Below are positions 56,795-64,000 of a stretch of 64,000 nucleotides of DNA, one piece after another. This DNA is from Apodospora peruviana (taxonomy: Eukaryota; Ascomycota; Sordariomycetes; Sordariales; Lasiosphaeriaceae), in contig JAUEDM010000002.1 in assembly GCA_033439685.1 (NCBI GenBank), forward strand, positions 62,001-126,000, in the 5' to 3' direction. Position numbers and translations under genes: made by a program. How positions within the stretch are numbered: the stretch's first letter is position 1; every line of letters starts with the position of its first letter. The notes below the pieces were generated by a model. The model saw nothing but the letters and a program-made list of their open reading frames with translations. It made no database searches and had not been told where the DNA came from.

Positions 56795-57739
56795 ATGTCC
56801 CATAAACCCTCTAATTCCATTGCCTCCGTTCATCACACCCATTCCGCCGCGCCCACAGACAAACAGGCCATCTCTAATAAACCCGAACACCACTCCACCC
56901 TGGAGCCGGTATGGCCGGGCCAAACACCCCGTCCAGCTCCAGCAATCATCCCCTCTTACAAATCCGGGACCTCAACCTCGCCTTATTACCGACCGTCGGT
57001 GGTTCAGGAAGCACCATACTACAGACCACCACCAGAGAAACCAATCTCACCCAGAACCAACATAAGAGAAAAAAGGATATGCGGTCTGCGGCCTGTCAAT
57101 CTCTGGCTCGTTGTCGCCTTGGCTGCGTCCGTGGTCCTCTCAGTCAGCCTGGGCGTCGGAATCGGTGTTGGCTTGGGCAGAGCCGTTGGAGGTCGCGACG
57201 GTAGGTCTAATTATCCCGTTCCACAGCCATAATGAGCTCCCTTCCTGACACCAGTTACAGACCTAACAGACCGAAATCCTGAAGCAAACCAGTCCCAGTC
57301 TTCAAGCCCAAACCCAACACCCGCAAAACAACAATCCACCACGACCACAAACACAGCAACGACCGTCGTAACGACGACAAAACCGCCAGTCCCGATATGT
57401 CCATCGACCAACGACACGGTCGTGCAGATGGACATCGGACTACACCTGCGCTACCGTATCCTTTGCGACGCGCACTTTGATGACGGCGGTAAACAGGAAC
57501 AGCCGCTAGCAGCAAGCACGGCAATGCCCACTTTCAACGCCTGTCTTGATCTCTGCAACTCGATCAATCGCCTCCAGAACAGGACCGACGTCGGGTTTGA
57601 GTGGGACCCGAGCGGCAATGGTGGTGTGAAGGTGGGAGGGGCGTGCTTGTGTCTCGGCAGCGCGGATAAGTTGAGGATTGTCGAGGCGAAGGATGGGGGC
57701 GTGGTTGCGCTGCCTTTGCCCCCGGGGAACGAAACTTGA
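56795..57739 (+). CDS. Single-pass membrane protein with a cysteine-bearing ectodomain
   Basis: About 296 residues from exons 56795-57200 and 57255-57739. A Pro/Ser-rich cytosolic N-terminus is followed by one membrane helix (LWLVVALAASVVLSVSLGVGIGVGLG). A Thr/Ser/Pro-rich stalk comes next, then an ectodomain with ICPSTNDTVV, RILCDAHFD, ACLDLCNSIN and ACLCLG. The Cys spacing and the C-x3-C helix resemble PAN/apple-like modules of fungal surface proteins; this is inference from pattern. The intron has two in-frame acceptors six bases apart (CCAG at 57254, TTACAG at 57260), so two isoforms differing by two residues are possible. No enzymatic motif. Possibly an adhesion or sensing protein. Confidence 0.7.
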
Positions 57740-58040
57740 ACTTGATGGCGGCAGATTATGACAGGTGAAAGTTCGTGGACCATGACATGGGGCATGAAGT
57801 TGGGCATTTTTGGTATGTGATGTTCTTTCTCTCTGTGATCTAAGCAGAGGTTGGGTTCGGGTGCCAAACATGAAGAGGAGCAGATTTGAAATGGAATCAT
57901 CAGGAGTATTGTCCTTCTGTCCCGTTCAACAACTACAAAACTATCACTCAGTTTGAAGATACCATGCTCGTTACATCTCGCCGAGTCACTCATGCCAGAT
58001 GCCCCACCAAACCACAGCCTACCACTCGAGTTGTAGCTGA

Positions 58041-58709
58041 TTAAACCGTCTCCTCCTGCCTGCTCCTGCACCTTGCGACCCTCCCATCCGCATCCGGCGC
58101 CCTCATATACCTCGTCAACCACGCCCCTCCCCCTCTGGTTTTAACCTCGCCCATCCTCTTATCCTTCTGCTCTCTACTCGCCTCAAACCGCCACCGCTGC
58201 AGCAAGTCAGATACACCATCCCTTCCTGCATTCTCTTTCACCCCCCTGCTGATAATATACTCCTCACTCCTCTCCGCAATCTCATCGAGATCCAGGTTCT
58301 CCACCGTAACCCACTCCTCATCCACGTTGGTCGCGTCAATAAAACAGTTTACATGAGCCCAGTTCCGCTGGATCAGCAACGCGCGCACGAATTCCTTTCG
58401 TCCTGGATACGGAAGCCCGTTGTTCTTCCTGCTATGCTCGATAGTAGCTACCTGATGGATCGATGAAGCAATCTGACGACCGGCAAAGCAGGAAATGGAA
58501 CCAGTACCCTTTGAGTTTGAAGCGCGGGTACGTATGGCGTAGAGAATCCGGTCCTTCTGGATAGGCTGGTTTCCAAGGTTCATATTGGTTCGGTGGTTCG
58601 CTGCCCGTGGTTGTGGTTGTGTCACTTGTCTGGGTTGAACCAAACAGACCGCAGGCCACCTCAAATTTATCGTCTGGTACGCAGACGTCCCATCCCTGAT
58701 CAAGTCCAC
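58041..58709 (-). CDS. Hypothetical protein, at least two exons
   Basis: The coding character is best in two frames joined by an intron near 58440-58520: an upstream part (DDKFEVACGLFGSTQTSD ... YPRFKLK) and a downstream part (GLPYPGRKEFVRALL ... NCFIDATNVDEEWVTVENLDLDEI) ending at 58041. A possible acceptor (CTGAC branch, then GATCAG near 58700) suggests more exons upstream toward 58760. No family recognised. Charged and probably soluble. The downstream 150 residues look the most reliable. Confidence 0.45.
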   Translation of the reverse strand: MDLIRDGTSAYQTINLRWPAVCLVQPRQVTQPQPRAANHRTNMNLGNQPIQKDRILYAIRTRASNSKGTGSISCFAGRQIASSIHQVATIEHSRKNNGLPYPGRKEFVRALLIQRNWAHVNCFIDATNVDEEWVTVENLDLDEIAERSEEYIISRGVKENAGRDGVSDLLQRWRFEASREQKDKRMGEVKTRGGGAWLTRYMRAPDADGRVARCRSRQEETV

Positions 58710-58999
58710 GTCAGTAAACAGTGAATATAATGGATGTGGATGACATCGACTTACATCCGCTACACGATCAAACGCGCCATGAAACCGAAGAGCCCCTGAC
58801 GCCGACGATACAGCACGGGATTCTTGAGGAGCAAAGTATGCAAATCATATCCTTGATCTGGACCACGCCATGTCCAGAACGGCCAGGCTTATCGTCGGGT
58901 GAGGCGGAGAGCCTGGCTGCCCTGGCCCTGTCGAGCCTAGCCCTGGCATCTGCGCTGATCTGTCCAGACCGAAGAAATGAACCGCCGGGTTGCATGGTC

Positions 59000-59438
59000 T
59001 CTAACCAGTAGACCTCTGGAATTCGAGATTTTGGACGTACCCAGAAATAACGAAGCTCAGAATTCGTCATGTGCAGGACGCCGTGGCGCTTCAGCTCTCC
59101 CGTCAGGGTACGTATACAAGTTAAACCGACGACCGAAAAACGGTCGTCGCGAGAAGTAAAAGGGTTGGCAGGCATCGATTTCACGCAGCAGATGTCGTAA
59201 ATCACGATCATTCACATTGAGGAGGTAGTCGTGGCCGTCCAGAGCGGGGTTTGGATTTGCCCGAGTTCCGAACGCGGTAGTTGGCCACGACGTTGCTGAT
59301 CGAGTTTGGGTTCACTCCTTCTTGCGCGGCGATTTCTTTGTACGAGAGGCCTGATTTGTGTGCTTTTACCGTGTTTGTCCTCTTCCGAGGAGAATACTCG
59401 CAATTTGGCTTCCTGGTTCGAGTTGGACTGCTGGCCAT
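59000..59438 (-). mobile_element. Decayed Tc1/mariner-type transposase fragment
   Basis: From the ATG at 59438 comes a helix-turn-helix segment (SYKEIAAQEGVNPNSISNVV) followed by the GRPRLPPQ linker typical of Tc1/mariner transposases. After a stop and a frame change the sequence shows NDRDLRHLLREIDACQP, and then in another frame TLTGELKRHGVLH, matching the order of the second DNA-binding domain. No clear DDE/D catalytic segment or terminal repeats were found. A fossil insertion, at least two frameshifts old. Confidence 0.5.
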
Positions 59439-60076
59439 GATGGGTGAGATTTGAATCGGGGTTGGTGTTGTATCGTGGGACCGGGACGCGTTTTTCTTGC
59501 ACTGTAGAAGTTGATGGCCAATCATCAAGACATTTGAGACTCACTCTATCTACACTAAACACATCCCTTCCTTATTTACTGCAGAAACTGTTTAGCCATT
59601 CAAGTCCCATCCTTTAATACATTATGGTGTCATTAGGAAGGATAAACGAGTTACGGTAGACAAGCGTAGAGTAACTATTAAACTACTATACGATTCGGCG
59701 ACTAGAGAGACGGTCTCAAGGCCTTGTTTTGTAAGGCATTGGATCTTCTTCAGTTTACGAAAGAGCGGGAGAGGCAAAGAAGCAATGCAATATCTTGTCT
59801 GCCGGTTTACGTACCACCGATCCGTCTGACATGGCAGCGTGGCAGTGCCTCCAACCTGCATGATGATAACATAACCCCGCCTTTGCTGCCTGATGGCGAT
59901 TTGGTGATCTGACATCGTGCAGGAAAGGTTGATAACTTATTATCAAGGTAAACCGTGGGTGACCTTTCAACGATCTCCGTCGAGCCTGTTATCCCGATTC
60001 AACACCATGGCGTCAATGTATCAGACACTTGACAGGTAAAACTCTTCGCCTGCGCGACGTACTCGTCATCACAAAC

Positions 60077-60944
60077 ATGTCGGCCAAAGTCTACACGACC
60101 ATCGAGGAGCTGGATGATCTCGAAGAAGATGCGCTCGACTGCACAATATCCCAGCGGCTGGAAGCTCTGCAAATCGTCGCAGCCGTGTTCGATCTGAACG
60201 GACTGGACTATGGACTAATCGGCGGCACAAACTTCTTTCTCCGTGGGTCCGATCGTACCACGACAGACGTGGACATTGCCGTGACAGGCCGGACATCCAT
60301 GGCCGAGGTGCTGGAGATGTTGGACCATGATCCGCGGTATGTTTATCCTCCCATTCCCTTCAAGGTACCGCGGCACTAACACATCTCTCCCTAAATAAAG
60401 CATCACAAGACCAGCAAGCGACCGCCCCATGCTCTGGGTCAGCGGCGTCGCGCGGGTCTTCGTTCTCATAGACGACACGCAAAACGTGCAGATCGACCTG
60501 AAGCGCCAAAACACCTCACACGACTTTGACGCCGAGACGGAGCTTCTCCCTGTTGATGGCAGCGGAGAAGCTCGTGTAAGGTTCTTCAAGGTTGGTCCGC
60601 TGGTCAAGATGAAGCTCCGCGCGCATTACATCCGGGAGTCCAACGACGATTACCACGACCTGCGGTTCGCTTGCCTAGATCGGCGGTATGGACCTTTGGT
60701 GAAAGCTGCGTCTCAGGAGTACCCGTATGACGACAGGGCGCTATTTCTGGACAAGGTTTTGGAGAATCATCCTGCTGATGAGTATTTGATTCGGGATGTG
60801 ATGAATCTTGTTGCGAGGAGTGGGGAAGGGTCTGAGGAGAGTGCTGGCTCCGAGGGTCATGATGAGAGAGGGGGGTTTTATGTTGCTTCTGGGAGTGGAA
60901 GGGCGCGAGTAGGGAGGAGTAGTAGTGCTGAGAGCCTGACTTAG
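60077..60944 (+). CDS. Nucleotidyltransferase-fold protein
   Basis: 267 residues from exons 60077-60336 and 60401-60944, with a clean GTATGT donor and AAAG acceptor. The N-terminal half holds YGLIGGTNFFLRGSDRTTTDVDIAV, the GG...DxD signature of the nucleotidyltransferase (polymerase beta-like) superfamily. A third acidic residue follows in NVQIDLKR, so the catalytic triad looks complete. The layout recalls small bacterial-type proteins such as AbiEii/MNT-like nucleotidyltransferases, but similar stand-alone proteins also exist in fungi (recollection). The C-terminal half is helical (VKMKLRAHYIRESNDDYHDL), followed by a Ser/Gly/Glu tail. Substrate unknown. The ATG at 60077 is chosen because an earlier ATG at 60007 has no in-frame path. 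Confidence 0.72.
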
Positions 60945-61499
60945 CCTATCAGTCAAGACCATCGTACGTGCGTTAATGATTACGATGTTAGTACGGCGAT
61001 AAGTAAGGGACTTGATGTGTTTCCGTATAAAAACGAGGCTTTATCATCTGTCCGTGTACATAACATGTCGACATTTACAAATGTCATGAAGCAGGCGGAA
61101 TGGCATTACTCATGTTATCACAGCAGACAAGGAGCGCGTGGTTTGTTTGTTGTGAGACCAAAATTGGTAGGACCGGCTACCTAACACTATCGCAAAACCA
61201 ATGTTAAATTGGTTGTCCTCCAAGGACCAGTATCCCCAGACAGTATCTTGGGTAGATACCCATCATCAAAAGCAACGCACCAAGAACCCAAAGAAGAGTG
61301 ACGTGGAATGAACCAGAAGAAAGGAAAGGAAAAGGAAAAAAAAGCATCGCTCTCTCGGCTCCCACCGGGAGTCAGCAAAAGAACGACACCCCAAAAAGAC
61401 GGATAAAAGAAAAAAGAGAGGCCATCCATCAAGTCCATCGCGCCGGGGTCACCATCAATCCTCGCCGTCAACCATGATCCGTCCAGGTACCACGGTGGG

Positions 61500-62545
61500 C
61501 CATCTCTCTTCAACGATGTGGCCCAATCGCTCACCCAAACCAGCTGGTCACCGGCGAATTTGATGTTCTCTCGCACATCGACTAGTACCCCCGCCGGTAT
61601 GGATCGTCCTGCATGGGCGGTGACTGTCTGGGTGCTAACGAAGGATGCTGCCCAGTGTTACTGTTATGGGAGGGTGCTGAGCGAGAAAGTTGAAGGGTGG
61701 TTAAATGGATCATCCTGCGGAAAGGGCAAAGGTTCCACTCTTTGAGTGTAACTGTGTTGTGCTGACGGAGCGGTTGGGCGTGTCGGCATTGGATAAACAG
61801 GGTCGAATCGTTCCATAAGCAGATATCCCGATGCGGATGTCGAACCGCGAGCCTCCGTGTATCCTGGCGGTGGATTGTTTGGGTCGGGTCTTGCCTGACC
61901 GTCTGGGAAGGATGTTGGCGGACGAAGATGAGGGGATGATGCAGTACCGCTTGGGTGGACTGTTTCCATTGGCGAGCGGTAGCTGGACCCGGGTTCTGTA
62001 CGATCGCGCAGATGGTTTCCTCGGCCTCCCGGACCGCTGTGGTAGGATGCTGGCGGAAGATGCGGACCCTTTGACTGTCCAGTACTAGACCCACCACTCA
62101 CGGTGCTGTATGCAGAGTTGTTTCCCTGTTGAAGTTAGTTGAGAGTGGTCAAGGGAGTATTTAATAAGAGCCAACAGCGGTAATTGACTCATCGCATACA
62201 TAGCTGTTGCCACCCTGGCCGCTGGAGCCACTCGGGTAGCTCATCCTGAGAAGAGGATTGGACTGGTCTTGGTATCCGGCAAAGAGCAAATCTGTCTGCG
62301 GTGGTGTGAAGTACTGATTCTGGTGTTGACTGAATTGTGTTTGCTGGTTCTGGCTCCAGACCTGGGTCTTGATGATGAGAGACTTGGAAGAGGAATGGTG
62401 GAAGAGAGGGAGTCTGATGGACCACATATGCTTCAGAAGCATCGCCTCGCTGGCCCACCGCCATCGACAACCATGTGCGGGTGTTGCTCACGGTCCGAGG
62501 GAGTGCCCTTGCTACACTCACCAAGGCTGATCCGGAGTTAGCCAT
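61500..62545 (-). CDS. Possible low-complexity protein gene, model uncertain
   Basis: Several adjoining minus-strand frames have protein-like composition: a Gln/Ser-rich part (SQNQQTQFSQHQNQYFTPPQ), a Pro/Ser/Gly-rich part (GNNSAYSTVSGGSSTGQSKG ... SPMETVHPSG) and an end with QDDPYRRGY. An ATG at 62545 followed after eight codons by a GTGAGT donor is a possible start. I could not fix the introns. No domain recognised. Confidence 0.3.
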
Positions 62546-64000
62546 TGAAGTCACGCGTGTAAGGTACACTGTATGCGTCAAGTTAAGGATGACTTGCTGG
62601 TGGTATATTGGACCAACAAGCAAGATCAGCAGACGGCTAGTGGCTGCTTGACTCGGGATATTTCCACCGCAAGCCTCGACTTCGATCTGAGTACGTGATA
62701 GTCAGATCTCGGGCAATTTTTTTCCCACATCTGGTGGTCATGATCAATTCATGAGTACCTTGCTGCTTCCCAATCGGCAAAGCTGAATCCGGGGTAGGTT
62801 CACCCCAACCTGTTGCCGGGCGTAAGATAAAGAGGGGAGGGTGCCTGGCTCCTATCACGGGAATGCGCAGCGACGGATCTCAGCCACTACACACGTACAG
62901 ATGAACAGGATGACGGGGTGGACCGCCAAAGATCTTTGTCCGCTGGAAGAACTGGTCAAGAAACGCATCAACCAAAGTTGCTCTTCATGACAAACATTTC
63001 CTTCCCGCCGGGAGAGTTGGTTATGCAAACACCAACCAACAGGTGCTGTCACCGGCATTCTGCACCAACAGTACAACACCTCCGATATCCAGTGGATGGG
63101 ATGAAAGAAAAATTCGAATTCTTACTCGGCCCTGTCAGCAGGCAACGGCTTCACGTCATAACCGATGACCAAGGCAATTCCGCTATGGCAGCCGGAAGGG
63201 ATTAACCCTTATTTTATCATGCTACACTTCTACCATGATATAAAACCTCCGTGCAGTTACTTTGCAACGCCCTGGCCTGGAAAACGAGTACCTAACAAAT
63301 AACATGATAATCATTTTACTTAGACGCATATATCATTGATCTGAATCGCCCGGATCCACATCTGGTTTACCCTCAGTAACATAGGTAAATATTGGATTAC
63401 ATATCACTACCTTAGACCAGGGACCATGTTATTTTCTTGTCCAAACTTGCGCCTCAATTACAAAGTAATTGCAATACTAGTAAGCTTCCTATCTCGTCAG
63501 AGGTGCAGGGGCCATTACCTTACATATTCTGTGGATCCGAAAGCTACCTATTTGGATTATCATCCTTTCAAGGCATTGAGTTGAGGGTTTCTGCTGGTTC
63601 CGCCAGGTCCTCGTCACCCGGCTTCACTCACGAGCTGAGGCACCAAGCTAAGCCACGTAGGTAGATCCTGACGTGAAGGAGAGATCATGATATGATGTTG
63701 TAAAAGACGAGAGTGAGACTTGATTCCAACTTCCAACAAACGGAAAGCTGCTCCCGGAAATTGACGGGCATGTTACACGTATTGCGGGCCACCAGGAGAA
63801 ATAAAAAGCAAAGCAGTACCGCCAGGAAAATAAAAGACTTGGATCTCATAGAGTCAGTTCTCCGACTTAATTCGCGGATGGCTATCATATAACCTCCCCT
63901 CTCTTCCCTCGTCGCCATCGTCACTCGTCGCCGTCCACGGTAAAGTTCACCATTGCTCTCCGAAGCCTTATCACCGGCCGTATCTAATGTGAACAGCTAT
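62546..64000. other. Right-end region without a supported gene
   Basis: Only short reading frames. One minus-strand frame near 63685-63924 includes a hydrophobic stretch (FIFLAVLLCFLFLLV) but has no other support. Confidence 0.4.

Noticed and set aside
63685..63924. 79-codon minus-strand frame with a hydrophobic segment
   Set aside because: Too short, with no homology clue, splice context or neighbouring support.

Overview
The window looks like nuclear DNA of a filamentous ascomycete (Pezizomycotina, probably a Sordariomycete; the class is inference). Genes lie on both strands and are split by short introns of about 45-85 nt with fungal branch sites. They encode typical Pezizomycotina families: Zn2Cys6 regulator, Clr5 domain, WSC domains, STAND N-terminal domains, CYP52-like P450. 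Intergenic DNA is rich in TAGGTA/TACCTA words.

Region 1 (1-4.7 kb): the 5' part of a phosphate-permease-like MFS transporter (minus strand, running off the left edge, with a GC-AG intron) and a five-exon gene for an orphan STAND-N-terminal-like protein.

Region 2 (4.9-33.2 kb) is the main feature: a secondary-metabolite tailoring cluster. In order it holds an O-methyltransferase (-), a GMC oxidoreductase (-), an FAD monooxygenase (-), a flavin-dependent halogenase (+), a P450 (-), an MDR reductase (-), a Zn2Cys6 regulator (-), a condensation-fold acetyltransferase (-), a secreted berberine-bridge-type FAD oxidase (+), an NAD(P)-dependent SDR (-) and a second MDR ene-reductase-like enzyme (+). 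Three pairs are divergent and share promoters. The 8-mer AAACTCCG (either strand) was found nine times by eye. All nine copies lie between 6.6 and 32.0 kb, all are intergenic and most sit just upstream of the tailoring genes. This suggests the binding site of the cluster's own regulator and independently outlines the cluster. No PKS, NRPS or terpene synthase is visible inside it.

Region 3 (33-44 kb): a gene-poor stretch, a degenerate repeat zone (two 120-bp units, four copies of ATTGTAGTTTTG), a Clr5-TPR gene that appears broken by a frameshift and a stop codon, and a second STAND-N-terminal-like locus beside an acidic repeat-rich protein.

Region 4 (44-52 kb): an adenylation-carrier-condensation protein whose condensation active site is degenerate, then a CYP52-like fatty-acid-hydroxylase-type P450. 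Neither promoter carries AAACTCCG, so they are probably not part of the Region 2 regulon.

Region 5 (53-64 kb): a secreted four-WSC-domain protein with a long Ser/Ala linker, a single-pass membrane protein with a cysteine-bearing ectodomain, a hypothetical gene, a decayed Tc1/mariner-type transposase, a nucleotidyltransferase-fold protein and a poorly defined low-complexity gene. No rRNA, tRNA or CRISPR array was recognised. Splice sites were read by eye; exon limits are given where reading frame and splice signals agree.
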